Assembly: GCA_041649615.1 (NCBI GenBank)
Contig: JBAZMT010000007.1
Span: 1 to 38,142 of the forward strand
Source of the DNA: JALOAR01 sp041649615
GTDB lineage: Bacteria > Patescibacteriota > Minisyncoccia > UBA6257 > Colwellbacteraceae
Direction: 5' to 3'
Length of the DNA stretch: 38,142 bases
The position numbers were made by a program, and so were the translations under genes. Within the stretch, counting starts at the first letter, position 1, and each line of letters starts with the position of its first letter. Of the stretch, positions 15,600 to 22,648 are shown piece by piece. A model generated the notes under the pieces. The model was not told the DNA's origin. It saw only the letters and a list, made by a program, of their open reading frames with translations, and ran no database searches.

Positions 15600-16376
15600 T
15601 TAGAACCACTCCGGGTGGGCCTGTTGCGCACTGGCGAGTGCCTCTTCGACGTTAGACGCTTTGTTGCCAGCGAGCTGGCTGGCCATGTAGAACCTAATCT
15701 TCTGCTCGTATGGTTGCAGTTCGGCGCTCTTCAGCCAGGCGGCCATGTCTTCACGGTAAGTCGAACCCGACGGCGACGTTTTTGGTTCGGGTATCTCCGT
15801 CTTGCCTGCCTTGGCATAGAAGTCACGTAGCTTATCTAGTCGGGCCTTGACTCTAGCTTTCTCCTCGGCGCAACCAGCGGCGTACGGGAGGGAGCACAGA
15901 TTGCGAGTATTATTGACGTGCATGGCCTCTGTCGCAAACTTTTCTTTGCACACAGTACAATCAGTGGTCTCTTCCATGTCCACCAACTTATCAAACGCAT
16001 CTTCGTACTCACCGGCGTCAAACAATTTGCGGGTTTCGTCGATATCCGCAACATATTCTTTAATGGCCTGGTCGACGTCGTCGAGAGGGACTGGGGTAGG
16101 CTGCTGCTGTTCTGAATATAGTTTGCCTTTGGGATCGATGGATTTGACGTACGCCTCGGTGACAAAAAGATACCCATGGCAGTGCTGATCCATAGGATCC
16201 CGGCTGGTGAGCTCATCGAGCGCCTGGTCGCATGGGCACACGAGAGAGTCGTCGAAAGGACATTTGCTGCCAGTCTCGTCGACGAACGACTCCAGTGAAC
16301 CATACCCAGCAGCGATTCGAGGGTGAATTAGGACACCGTGTGCCGAGGCAAACGCAGCGATGTCCTCTGCGCTCAT
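15600..16376 (-). CDS. Cys-rich protein resembling the ferredoxin:thioredoxin reductase catalytic subunit but lacking its redox disulfide
   Basis: A 258-residue protein. Residues about 1-80 resemble FtrB: C39-P-F, C47-P-C49-D, then C66-H-G-Y-L-F-V-T-E-A-Y-V. In FtrB the three motifs are CPC, CPC and CHC; the first Cys of motif one, both of motif two and the first of motif three bind a [4Fe-4S] cluster, while the remaining two form the active disulfide. Here all four cluster positions are kept and the two disulfide positions are Phe and Gly. Spacing between motifs differs from FtrB (shorter first, longer second), so the match is suggestive. A second Cys group (DCTVCKEKF, NLCSLPYAAGC) near 135-170 may bind zinc, followed by a helical tail. 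Function unknown; a cluster-binding scaffold or sensor is possible. Confidence 0.55.
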   Translation of the reverse strand: MSAEDIAAFASAHGVLIHPRIAAGYGSLESFVDETGSKCPFDDSLVCPCDQALDELTSRDPMDQHCHGYLFVTEAYVKSIDPKGKLYSEQQQPTPVPLDDVDQAIKEYVADIDETRKLFDAGEYEDAFDKLVDMEETTDCTVCKEKFATEAMHVNNTRNLCSLPYAAGCAEEKARVKARLDKLRDFYAKAGKTEIPEPKTSPSGSTYREDMAAWLKSAELQPYEQKIRFYMASQLAGNKASNVEEALASAQQAHPEWF

Positions 16377-16777
16377 ACGCCTCGCCTGCTGACAAGTAGC
16401 TTGTACACGCGCATGTCCTCGTCAGTCACCGGTTGATTGGTGTCCAACTTCTCCCGGACGACCTCAATTATGGCGTCGTGCATAACGGTATTGGTTAGCT
16501 GAGCGAACTGGTTGAGCGATGGGATCCCAGCCTTGCGCACAATTTCTTTGGCGACCTCGCCGAAGTCCGAGACCTTGGACGGGTCAATGGAGTCGGCCCA
16601 CTTGATGCAGTCCTCACGCGCGTTCTCATCGTCGACCAGGTGGCATGCCGTTGTGAGTGACATAGTCGCCAGTGTCTTAGATAAATCGCACGTAACACAT
16701 GGAACATCTTCGTCGGACTGATCCTCATCGGTTGGTTCTATGGGCTCATCCTGTTGCACTAACTCTTCTTCGGTCAT
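16373..16777 (-). CDS. Acidic Cys-containing hypothetical protein
   Basis: A 134-residue protein with an acidic N-terminus and four spaced cysteines (PCVTC, ACHLVDD, DCIKWADS), then helices. Start choice: the ATG at 16777 is 28 bases downstream of a TATA-like sequence at 16802-16809 and nine bases after GGAG; ATGs at 16792 and 16786 are alternatives. It overlaps the FtrB-like gene as ATGA and may be its partner, since both carry Cys groups. The C-x2-C...C...C layout could bind zinc or an iron-sulfur cluster. No family recognised. Confidence 0.6.
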   Translation of the reverse strand: MTEEELVQQDEPIEPTDEDQSDEDVPCVTCDLSKTLATMSLTTACHLVDDENAREDCIKWADSIDPSKVSDFGEVAKEIVRKAGIPSLNQFAQLTNTVMHDAIIEVVREKLDTNQPVTDEDMRVYKLLVSRRGV

Positions 16778-16800
16778 CTGTACCATCTCCATATTCCATA

Positions 16801-17124
16801 CTATTTAATTGACGGGGGTTCGCGGTGGGGGTCGAACTGGGGAATCTCCCCGATCATGTACTGGCGGAGGAACTCGGATATACACTCCTCCGGGCCAGTG
16901 TCGTCGTTGATGAAATCCAAAACCAGGTGGTAAAAAGCAGACCATGCTGCCACAATGTCACCAGTTTGCAGGTAGACCATGGCAACACCATTGTCGTCAT
17001 GAAAGTATGCCCGATGGTTCGGACCTTCCGTCGCGGCATACAAGTCGAGAAGATCGTGTACCTGGGGAAATCGTCTGCCTAATATAATAGCATCGATATT
17101 CTCGTGAAAGGGGTGCGACGGCAT
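16801..17124 (-). CDS. Hypothetical helical protein
   Basis: A 107-residue protein, largely helical, containing VHDLLDLYAATEGPNHRAYFHD and a later GDIVAAWSAFYHLVLDFINDD. The spaced His and Asp residues (HR..FHDD; FYHLVLDF) resemble small helical proteins annotated as hypothetical in archaeal viruses and methanogens; metal binding is conceivable. It follows the previous gene by one base and precedes the acidic Cys protein in the same operon. Confidence 0.55.
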   Translation of the reverse strand: MPSHPFHENIDAIILGRRFPQVHDLLDLYAATEGPNHRAYFHDDNGVAMVYLQTGDIVAAWSAFYHLVLDFINDDTGPEECISEFLRQYMIGEIPQFDPHREPPSIK

Positions 17125-17125
17125 A

Positions 17126-17344
17126 TCAGTCTAGCCTACCGTACTTCTTTTTCATGGTCTCCCGTAGCAGCAGAAGTGCAAACTGCACGATCTGGTACGG
17201 GTTATTTTCTTTTAGCCGACCCTCCAGAACCAATATGTCACCGATCTTATCAAGTTCCCGAGCATCGTTACGCGTGATCGTCGTCGCCATATTTACACGA
17301 TTCTTCCGTCTAGGAGCTACATCTTCCCACCATGCCACCTGCAT
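17126..17344 (-). CDS. Small DNA-binding-like protein, first gene of the leftward operon
   Basis: A 72-residue protein. After a variable start, residues about 19-70 run ATTITRNDARELDKIGDI, then a helix pair ending QFALLLLRETMKKKYG, a strand-helix-helix pattern like ribbon-helix-helix regulators. Starts at 17344 (ATG), 17347 (GTG) and 17290 (ATG) are all possible; 17344 fits the shared TATA at 17376-17384 with a short leader. As first gene next to a divergent promoter it could regulate both directions. Confidence 0.5.
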   Translation of the reverse strand: MQVAWWEDVAPRRKNRVNMATTITRNDARELDKIGDILVLEGRLKENNPYQIVQFALLLLRETMKKKYGRLD

Positions 17345-17375
17345 CACCTGGTCAGTGGTGTGTTTACACGCGCCA

Positions 17376-17384
17376 CTTATATAT
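17376..17384. promoter_or_regulatory. TATA element for 17407 (+), possibly shared with 17344 (-)
   Basis: CTTATATAT matches YTTWWAWA. Its centre is about 27 bases before the ATG at 17407, giving a leaderless plus-strand transcript. The reverse complement GATATATAAG lies about 35 bases before the minus-strand ATG at 17344, so one element may drive both operons. Confidence 0.6.
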
Positions 17385-17406
17385 CACTTTCCATAAATAA
17401 GCGAGC

Positions 17407-18534
17407 ATGGCACAAGCCAAGACGGCAAGTAAAGAGAAACAGACGCCAACGTCAACGGGTGGGGGCAAGGAGAGCCCGATCAAGATGGCCACGGAGGCGA
17501 AACGGCTAATGGACGAGACGCCGATGAGCATCCCGCCAGACCTCACCGAAATCGCGATGCAGCAGATTTCTGATGCGAGAGTCAAATCGGCACTGAACAT
17601 GGCTAAAGCGCAAGAGTTGGAGACAAAACGGGATCTGGAACAGCAGCAAAACGGCGGGAAACAGATTATTGCACCAACGCTATGGGGAGCACCAGCGCCA
17701 CTCGCTTCCAGCCAGAATCCGATTCTGGGAATGATAGACATGCTGCCAGAAGCGGATAGGAAGGAGTTCATAAAGGAAAACAAGGAAACACTTTTCGGTT
17801 CGCTATCCAGTGGCGTGACCGGGAGCCAGTTACTGAACCGGATGGCGAATACTGGTGGGGATAAGCCAACGTCGATGGGCGATCTTGCGCAGCTGGTGAT
17901 GGCGATGGCCGCGTCGCAGGCGGAGCAGCAGAAATCGATGCTGAACATGTGGATGTCTCTACAGCAGATGTCTGCTCCCCCGAAGCAGGACAATGGCAAT
18001 AAGGAGATCGTTACGGCACTGATGCAATTGTCTCAGGCGATGGGGGAGGGGAACCGACAACGAGAAGCTCTTCTACAAGATAAGCTGATGCAGATGCAGG
18101 CAGATGCGATGGAACGAGAGAGACAGCACAACGAAGAGCGGCTGGATATGATACAGCAGATGTTCGAGAGGCAGATGCAACAGGCGCAGGCAGCGGCCAG
18201 CAATCGAAGCGATCTACTGACGAAGGGCGATCTGGTAGGAATGCTGCAACAAATCAAAGACGTGACCGGGGTGGAACTGAAACCGGACCAGAACGTAGAG
18301 GCACAACGGGAGCAGCACGAGCACATGCAGCGGATGAAAGAGTTAGAGATGCAGGAGAAAGCGTACCAGAGGGACCAGGACGCCGCGATAGCAGCGAAAC
18401 AGGCCGAGGCGCAGAAGTGGGCAGCCGTCGGGACGATGCTTTCGCCAATAATATCAGCGACCAGGATGAAAAAACAGGTGTCGGGCGGGGCATCGAAGAC
18501 AGCCAACAACATTCGTAAGCGGGCGATATCATGA
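17407..18534 (+). CDS. Met/Gln-rich coiled-coil protein, probable virion assembly or scaffold protein
   Basis: A 375-residue protein. Residues about 100-160 are a mixed segment (NPILGMIDMLPEADRKEFIKENK). Residues about 160-270 are exceptionally rich in Met and Gln (SLQQM, MQMQAD, MIQQMFERQMQQAQAA) and strongly helical; residues 290-345 form another charged coiled coil, and the end is basic (TANNIRKRAIS). Such composition is typical of scaffolding or minor structural proteins. First gene of the rightward operon 17407-20268, with a leaderless promoter. A specific function is not assignable. Confidence 0.6.
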   Translation: MAQAKTASKEKQTPTSTGGGKESPIKMATEAKRLMDETPMSIPPDLTEIAMQQISDARVKSALNMAKAQELETKRDLEQQQNGGKQIIAPTLWGAPAPLASSQNPILGMIDMLPEADRKEFIKENKETLFGSLSSGVTGSQLLNRMANTGGDKPTSMGDLAQLVMAMAASQAEQQKSMLNMWMSLQQMSAPPKQDNGNKEIVTALMQLSQAMGEGNRQREALLQDKLMQMQADAMERERQHNEERLDMIQQMFERQMQQAQAAASNRSDLLTKGDLVGMLQQIKDVTGVELKPDQNVEAQREQHEHMQRMKELEMQEKAYQRDQDAAIAAKQAEAQKWAAVGTMLSPIISATRMKKQVSGGASKTANNIRKRAIS

Positions 18535-18869
18535 GCGAACTGACGTTCTACGAGATGTTGTATACCGCGAGAGCGATGCTGCCGGACCAGGACGACGCGA
18601 GCCAGATGTTCAACTCGGCCAGAATGATGGACGCAGCCGCTATATTCGATAAGATAATCAACTGCGAGATGCTGGCGAACACACTTGATGTGGTGAGACA
18701 TGTAACGGACGATATGACCGAAGACGAGATCGTCGATTCTCTCCTGGAGTTCGGAATTGATATATACCCTGGGGTGGCAAAAGAGATAGAAAAGGACAAA
18801 CATGATTCGAAGCTATTGATCGACGTGCTAACGCTGTGCGCGAAGGAGATAAAGAATGTACCAGGTTGA
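18531..18869 (+). CDS. Hypothetical helical protein
   Basis: A 112-residue acidic all-helical protein (MFNSARMMDAAAIFDKIINCEMLANTLDVVRHV, EDEIVDSLLEFGIDIYPGVAKEI). It is coupled to the coiled-coil gene upstream by ATGA and overlaps the next start by 14 bases, so it is translated together with them. No domain recognised. Its place in a probable assembly operon suggests a chaperone-like or structural accessory role, which is only contextual. Confidence 0.55.
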   Translation: MSELTFYEMLYTARAMLPDQDDASQMFNSARMMDAAAIFDKIINCEMLANTLDVVRHVTDDMTEDEIVDSLLEFGIDIYPGVAKEIEKDKHDSKLLIDVLTLCAKEIKNVPG

Positions 18870-19614
18870 AGATAACGGGTCGAATTGGAAGGTGTGGATC
18901 AACCCGAATATACGGGTAGAGAACGAGTTCGATTACAACTCGTCGCAGTACGGCAAATCAGGGTACAAAGCTGCGCTGGGGTATGATCCGACGCCGCCCG
19001 CTGGCTACAAACTGGTGTACATGCTGTACCCGAAGTCGGAATGGACGAAAGAAGAACTGGAAAGCAGCACGTTCCAGTTGCAGACAGATAAAATGGCGAA
19101 AAAGTGCAACGTGTGCGCGACACTGAATGCACTGCGAACGGCAGAGCCGCAACCGCAGGAGCAGCAGGTAGCAGTTATGCCAACCACGAAACAGCTGAGC
19201 ATGGGAGATGTTGTTGCACCAACATGGGTCCCAAAGGTCGCAAAGGTGGGACAAAGCCTGTTGTGCACGAAGCTGGGGAGCGTCGGGGTCGGAGTAATCG
19301 GCTCCATAATAGCGGATATAATGGCCGGCTGGTCGACCGACCCAGGCCAGAAAGAGGCGATGAAACAGATATCAGCACAACTGATCGAGATGGACATAAA
19401 CCCAGACGATATGCCGATGATCAGGGAAGACGCCCTACGAATGTATGACGCCTGGCAGGACGGTGGAGCCGGGGCGGCACTCAAGGCGGGGTTCTTCAAG
19501 TCATTCGACGACGCGGTGAAAGACGGCATAGGCGTGGAATCGAAGACCGTGAAAACTACCACGACGCATAGGAGGATAGGTATCCGAACCGGCGTCGCCA
19601 GCATGGTGGAATGA
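18856..19614 (+). CDS. Hypothetical protein with CxxC and a hydrophobic central segment
   Basis: A 252-residue protein preceded by AAGGAGATAAAGA. The first 70 residues are aromatic and polar (NWKVWINPNIRV, GYKLVYMLYPKSEW); a C84-x2-C87 pair follows, then a Pro/Gln linker. Residues about 139-158 (LGSVGVGVIGSIIADIMAGW) are hydrophobic enough to insert into or contact a membrane. The rest is helical with a basic tail. It could be a minor virion protein. Neighbours are small and unknown, so context adds little. Confidence 0.55.
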   Translation: MYQVEDNGSNWKVWINPNIRVENEFDYNSSQYGKSGYKAALGYDPTPPAGYKLVYMLYPKSEWTKEELESSTFQLQTDKMAKKCNVCATLNALRTAEPQPQEQQVAVMPTTKQLSMGDVVAPTWVPKVAKVGQSLLCTKLGSVGVGVIGSIIADIMAGWSTDPGQKEAMKQISAQLIEMDINPDDMPMIREDALRMYDAWQDGGAGAALKAGFFKSFDDAVKDGIGVESKTVKTTTTHRRIGIRTGVASMVE

Positions 19615-19824
19615 GTGGACTGTTTCCAGAAGCTGTTGGACCACGTGGAACACTGCAAATTCGTCCACATGGGCATCGCATTGACGCAACGACAGTGGAT
19701 GGAATCGTATATCGCATACGATATCAGGCGCGAAGAGCAGTGTGAAGAAGTGAGAGACGTGGTAATGACGAGAATGTATTGCTGCCGGACCGGACCACTG
19801 CCGGAGTGGATGGAGGGAGGATGA
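19615..19824 (+). CDS. Small Cys-containing hypothetical protein
   Basis: A 69-residue protein with Cys and His spread through a helical frame (DCFQKLLDHVEHCKFVHMG, REEQCEEVRDVVMTRMYCC). It starts with GTG directly after the preceding stop and overlaps the next ATG as ATGA, which supports this frame. A competing 45-codon frame begins at an ATGA overlap at 19611; it has no recognisable pattern and ends without coupling. Cys/His content could bind zinc. Function unknown. Confidence 0.5.
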   Translation: MDCFQKLLDHVEHCKFVHMGIALTQRQWMESYIAYDIRREEQCEEVRDVVMTRMYCCRTGPLPEWMEGG

Positions 19825-20114
19825 TGATATGCCTCGACTTGAAGACGAGGTGTGCTGTGGTTACGGAGCAGTGGTTCAAGGGACAGCGCGAACCGTTGTC
19901 CGACTACCAGGTTCGGCTATGCGACCGGTTGGGGAAGAAGATAGCAGCCGTAATCACGGCGGATCCGGAAAACGCGGATATTTGGTACAAGTTGCTAGGA
20001 GCATTCCAGGAGGAGATGCTAAATGCGGGAAATAAATCGGGTGCTAGAGCTGCTGCGGACGACACCGCCGACGGTGGATGCACTGACTGCGGCGCACAAC
20101 ATACTGATTGCTAA
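19821..20114 (+). CDS. Hypothetical protein, 97 aa
   Basis: Starts at the ATG at 19821 (ATGA overlap, preceded by GGAGGGAGG); a second ATG follows directly at 19824. The main part is helical (LSDYQVRLCDRLGKKIAAVITADPENADIWYKLLGAFQEEML). The last 31 codons overlap the next gene and read as a Cys/Asp-rich tail (DGGCTDCGAQHTDC) whose composition is probably dictated by the other frame. No family recognised. Confidence 0.5.
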   Translation: MMICLDLKTRCAVVTEQWFKGQREPLSDYQVRLCDRLGKKIAAVITADPENADIWYKLLGAFQEEMLNAGNKSGARAAADDTADGGCTDCGAQHTDC

Positions 20115-20268
20115 CGGTATGCGACCAATCGATGTCGAGCTGGCGATACGTCACCTGAAGGGTGGAGACGCCGAGCTGGCATTGAAGTACCTGTATGGGC
20201 CGACAAACCGGGGGACAGGGAGGGGAGCGATAAAAGATTTGGAGATAATAGCCTCACTCCACGACTGA
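20023..20268 (+). CDS. Hypothetical helical protein
   Basis: An 81-residue helical protein (EINRVLELLRTTPPTVDALTAAHNILIANG, VELAIRHLKGGDAELALKYLYG) with a short helix-turn pattern. AGGAGGAG precedes the ATG at good spacing. Its gene overlaps the previous one by 92 bases in another frame, a large overlap but supported by the strong ribosome site. Last gene of the 17407 operon; its tail overlaps the tail of the convergent RHH gene by 15 bases. Confidence 0.55.
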   Translation: MREINRVLELLRTTPPTVDALTAAHNILIANGMRPIDVELAIRHLKGGDAELALKYLYGPTNRGTGRGAIKDLEIIASLHD

Positions 20269-20409
20269 ATGTTTCTGGTGGTTAGCTATATACCTGGCCA
20301 CGCAAGTTCGTAGCACGTGGCTGACGGTTTCATTTTGTCCAGCGCATACTTGTTTTAGACTGATATGGACGTCCGCGTCCAGCAGGAACGTGACTTGAGC
20401 AGGTCGCAT
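20254..20409 (-). CDS. Ribbon-helix-helix regulator (51 aa) divergent from the capsid-like gene
   Basis: A 51-residue protein with the RHH layout: strand AQVTFLLDADV, helix HISLKQVCAGQ, then NETVSHVLRTCVARYI. RHH dimers insert a two-stranded sheet into the major groove of operator DNA and commonly act as viral or antitoxin repressors. I start at the ATG at 20409 because a TATA element (20433-20440 on the minus strand) is 27 bases upstream. The frame is open farther, to 20751, but that would be antisense to the capsid-like gene. Its promoter is back to back with that of the gene at 20494, the most likely target together with its own. Confidence 0.7.
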   Translation of the reverse strand: MRPAQVTFLLDADVHISLKQVCAGQNETVSHVLRTCVARYIANHQKHSVVE

Positions 20410-20432
20410 ACAACTGCAGCGCGGTATATAGA

Positions 20433-20440
20433 TATATACA
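20433..20440 (-). promoter_or_regulatory. TATA box of the RHH gene
   Basis: Reads TGTATATA on the minus strand, seven of eight positions of YTTWWAWA, centred 27 bases before the ATG at 20409. It lies in a TATA-rich, partly palindromic stretch (20424-20438) between the two divergent promoters, a plausible binding site for the regulator itself. Confidence 0.5.
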
Positions 20441-20454
20441 TTTCTACATGCGAA

Positions 20455-20462
20455 CTTAAATA
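20455..20462 (+). promoter_or_regulatory. TATA box of the capsid-like gene
   Basis: CTTAAATA fits YTTWWAWA exactly. Its centre is about 35 bases before the ATG at 20494, giving an expected leader of roughly eight bases that contains GGTGAT. Confidence 0.55.
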
Positions 20463-20493
20463 CGCAAAAATCAAAAGTTGTGTCGGTGATCTG

Positions 20494-21717
20494 ATGAGCG
20501 ACCAGTTCATTCGAAGACCGATAGATTTCTACTTCGACTTTGACACAGCGGGTGTCGCGGTGGGAGAAGAGATCCGAACCGGCGAAACTGGTTACGGCTA
20601 CGAAGCGGATGGCCGGACCAGTGTGAAAGACTACGACCTCGATAACGAGTCTGTGATGGAGGTCGAAGGTATCGAGATCATCGGACCGAATACCGGGACC
20701 GAGCGATACAAACTGAAGTCTGTGAGGCTCGTAATCGATGGGAGAGAGCACGATGAGATATCTTTAAACGAGCTGATGGCCCCGGCGTACCTGCCGGGAA
20801 CCAGGAACGTCTGTAACCCAGACTTCAGGGACTACAACCAGTCCGACGTGTACACCCCGGTCGGCGGCAACTACGTCTGTACCAACCTGGGCAAAGGCAT
20901 GCTCGCTGGGGGGTCCATTCACAACGCGACTCCGAAAATTGGCCCAGGCCAGAACCTGCTCGTCAAGGTGCAGATCCCGAGAACAGCGGAGGGCGGACAG
21001 GCCATATCATCCGGTGTCATGCGGGTCAGGCTGCACACGATCCAGGTGCGTGGTGAAGACAAGCTGCTCGAGGTCATGCAGCACTACGGCCACATCGCGA
21101 ACGCCGGTCAGCCGGTGAACGCTTCCTGGACAATGGGCGACCTGGCGAACACCAGTGATATGCCGATCAAGCTCATCGAGAAGACGGTACCCAACGAAGG
21201 CGGGTTCGGTATCGAGGATTGGTCCTCGCTGCCTGGCGGAAACGAGGTGGAGCTTCCATACGTGGAGAGAATGATCACCTACGGCCAGAACAATGCTGCT
21301 ACCACGCCGAACAGCTGGTACGACTTCACCATGGAAGGGTCCAACGTGACCAGCGACTTCCAGCAGCTCGATTGGAACTTCACCAAGCGAGATGCCGTGA
21401 AGGTAGAGCACATGGGCGTACTGTCCCATAACTACCTAGAGTGGGTTAGGCTTTGGATCGACGGAGCTCCCAAGAACGTGGAGTACAAGGTGACGCCTGA
21501 GCTCAACCAGATGCCGATGCCGCAGGGACTGTATACCAACTCCAGGGTCTACAACGGTCCGGCCAGGTTAGGCAGGGCAATGTGGGTCTGGAACCAGCAT
21601 GGGTCCATCCAGATCAAGGACAACGGCACCGCGATACCGGCATGGTCCACGACTCCGATACGAGGAGCAATGGTCGGGGTGTGGGGTCACAGATACCACT
21701 TGAGGGGGAATGAGTAA
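20494..21717 (+). CDS. Probable major virion (capsid-like) protein
   Basis: A 407-residue protein, beta-rich, without signal peptide or membrane segment, preceded by its own promoter. Codon choice leans strongly to C/G-ending codons, as in highly expressed genes, unlike the leftward operons. Recognisable stretches: FIRRPIDFYFDFDTAGVAVGE at the start, NLLVKVQIPRTAEGGQ, SWYDFTMEGSNVTSDFQQLDW, EWVRLWIDGAPKNVEYKVTP. I do not match it to a named capsid fold. The ATG at 20494 is favoured; the frame extends to 20365 but there it opposes the RHH gene. The stop overlaps the next ATG (TAATG). Strong single-gene promoter, composition and the small partner downstream make a capsid protein the best guess. 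Confidence 0.55.
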   Translation: MSDQFIRRPIDFYFDFDTAGVAVGEEIRTGETGYGYEADGRTSVKDYDLDNESVMEVEGIEIIGPNTGTERYKLKSVRLVIDGREHDEISLNELMAPAYLPGTRNVCNPDFRDYNQSDVYTPVGGNYVCTNLGKGMLAGGSIHNATPKIGPGQNLLVKVQIPRTAEGGQAISSGVMRVRLHTIQVRGEDKLLEVMQHYGHIANAGQPVNASWTMGDLANTSDMPIKLIEKTVPNEGGFGIEDWSSLPGGNEVELPYVERMITYGQNNAATTPNSWYDFTMEGSNVTSDFQQLDWNFTKRDAVKVEHMGVLSHNYLEWVRLWIDGAPKNVEYKVTPELNQMPMPQGLYTNSRVYNGPARLGRAMWVWNQHGSIQIKDNGTAIPAWSTTPIRGAMVGVWGHRYHLRGNE

Positions 21718-22091
21718 TGGCATATGCGTGCTTCTATGTAGGCACCTCAGGGTGCACTTCCGCCGCCGGACTCGGGCTGACCGCCGGCTGGTGGGTAGAA
21801 CTGCCGGACGCTTTTCCGCCAATCCACCACGTGTCGACCACGTCTGTAGCAGTGGGATCCGATGGTCAATTCGAGGGCTGTCTGGTAACCTGCTACGATA
21901 CCACGACCGTCGGGCACACTGTCCACATGACGGTGAGGGGAATCGATGAGTGGGCGAAGGGCACGAAGTGGCTCAGGTTCCGGTCCGACCCCGCGCTCTC
22001 CAACCAGGGAGCCGACAAGGTGGAGCGGCTGCAGACCAAGATCGAGCTGTTCTACCGAAGCGAAGACGAAGTTGGCACGATAACGGTGTGA
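21717..22091 (+). CDS. Small beta-rich virion protein, partner of the capsid-like protein
   Basis: A 124-residue beta-rich protein (ACFYVGTSGCTS, GWWVELPDAFPPI, GHTVHMTVRGIDEW, KIELFYRSEDEVGTITV). It shares the codon bias of the preceding capsid-like gene and overlaps its stop by one base, so the two are made in a fixed ratio. Four cysteines in the first half may form disulfides in the particle. A head decoration, spike or second shell protein would fit; homology is not recognised. Confidence 0.55.
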   Translation: MAYACFYVGTSGCTSAAGLGLTAGWWVELPDAFPPIHHVSTTSVAVGSDGQFEGCLVTCYDTTTVGHTVHMTVRGIDEWAKGTKWLRFRSDPALSNQGADKVERLQTKIELFYRSEDEVGTITV

Positions 22092-22104
22092 ACCACCGCT
22101 ATCC

Positions 22105-22117
22105 ATTTCTTTTTTAC
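22105..22117 (+). terminator. T-rich archaeal-type terminator
   Basis: TTTCTTTTTTACC follows the stop of the capsid operon by about 14 bases and precedes a new TATA box. Archaeal RNA polymerase terminates on such oligo-T stretches without a hairpin. Confidence 0.5.
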
Positions 22118-22131
22118 CGAGCACCACAGGC

Positions 22132-22139
22132 TTTTTATA
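22132..22139 (+). promoter_or_regulatory. TATA box of the RHH gene at 22162, followed by a TGCG tandem repeat
   Basis: TTTTTATA is a full match to YTTWWAWA, centred 26 bases before the ATG at 22162 (leaderless). Between the box and the start lie four tandem TGCG units (22143-22158), so any gain or loss of a unit would alter promoter-to-start spacing. Confidence 0.6.
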
Positions 22140-22161
22140 GCATGCGTGCGTGCGTGCGTCT

Positions 22162-22305
22162 ATGTCGGAAGACAACAGACCACGAACAATATCTATCAGC
22201 GTGCTGCCAGAAACGCACGATAGACATAACGCAAAGCGCGAGGCGCTGGGAAAGACCTGGTACGAGTACATCATCCCTGCGGTGGAGGCGGTGTACTTTG
22301 GCTAG
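22162..22305 (+). CDS. Ribbon-helix-helix regulator (47 aa) at the head of the sugar cassette
   Basis: A 47-residue protein: RTISISVLPETHDRHNAKREALG then KTWYEYIIPAVEAVYF, the strand-helix-turn-helix order of RHH/CopG-like proteins. It is transcribed from a consensus TATA box as a leaderless mRNA and heads the rightward series that includes the OB-fold protein and the epimerase. It would dimerise on DNA, most simply to control its own promoter. Short, but promoter, composition and coupling to the next gene agree. Confidence 0.65.
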   Translation: MSEDNRPRTISISVLPETHDRHNAKREALGKTWYEYIIPAVEAVYFG

Positions 22306-22648
22306 AAAACCGATACCGAAAATGCGCATAGCAGACATCGATCAGCCTGATATGAAGATAACAGTTCAGGGAACCGTATCGGATGCGTACGGCGACGCGC
22401 ACGAGTCGATTAGACAGAAAGGGACGATAACAGATGCGACGGGGTCATGTGAGTTTGTACTGTGGGAGAAAAGCGCGATGGCCGGGACACCGGAGCTGGT
22501 GAACGACCATGTGTACAGGCTCGAGGGAGTGTATACAAAAGAGTTCCGCGGGGACTACTCGGTGTCACTGGTCAAGACAACGAACGTGGTAGACATAACG
22601 GACCAACCGCGCGGACAGCAGAAGTTGGGGGAAGTGGGCGGTGAGTAA
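22298..22648 (+). CDS. OB-fold nucleic-acid-binding protein (RPA-like)
   Basis: A 116-residue protein with a typical replication-protein-A OB fold: MKITVQGTVSDAYG, QKGTITDATGSCEFVLWEKSA, NDHVYRLEGVYTKEFRGDYSVSL. GGTGGAGG (22281-22288) points to the TTG at 22298 as start, overlapping the RHH stop; an ATG at 22322 has no ribosome site. Such proteins bind single-stranded DNA during replication and recombination. It is shorter than cellular RPA, having one fold and no zinc finger. It overlaps the epimerase start by eight bases. Confidence 0.7.
   Translation: MARKPIPKMRIADIDQPDMKITVQGTVSDAYGDAHESIRQKGTITDATGSCEFVLWEKSAMAGTPELVNDHVYRLEGVYTKEFRGDYSVSLVKTTNVVDITDQPRGQQKLGEVGGE

Noticed and set aside
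17364..18803. Long minus-strand frames opposite the Met/Gln-rich gene (211 and 256 codons)
   Set aside because: Their Cys/Ser/Leu-rich content is the mirror image of CAG/ATG codons on the plus strand; no start signals.
19611..19745. 45-codon frame starting with an ATGA overlap
   Set aside because: Overlaps 19615-19824 almost fully; the latter couples to both neighbours and has a more protein-like composition.
20410..20751. Upstream extension of the RHH gene on the minus strand
   Set aside because: Antisense to the capsid-like gene and upstream of the RHH promoter; only the last 51 codons show a protein pattern.
21950..22297. N-terminal extension of the OB-fold frame
   Set aside because: Overlaps the 21717 gene, a terminator, a promoter and the RHH gene; ribosome site points to 22298.
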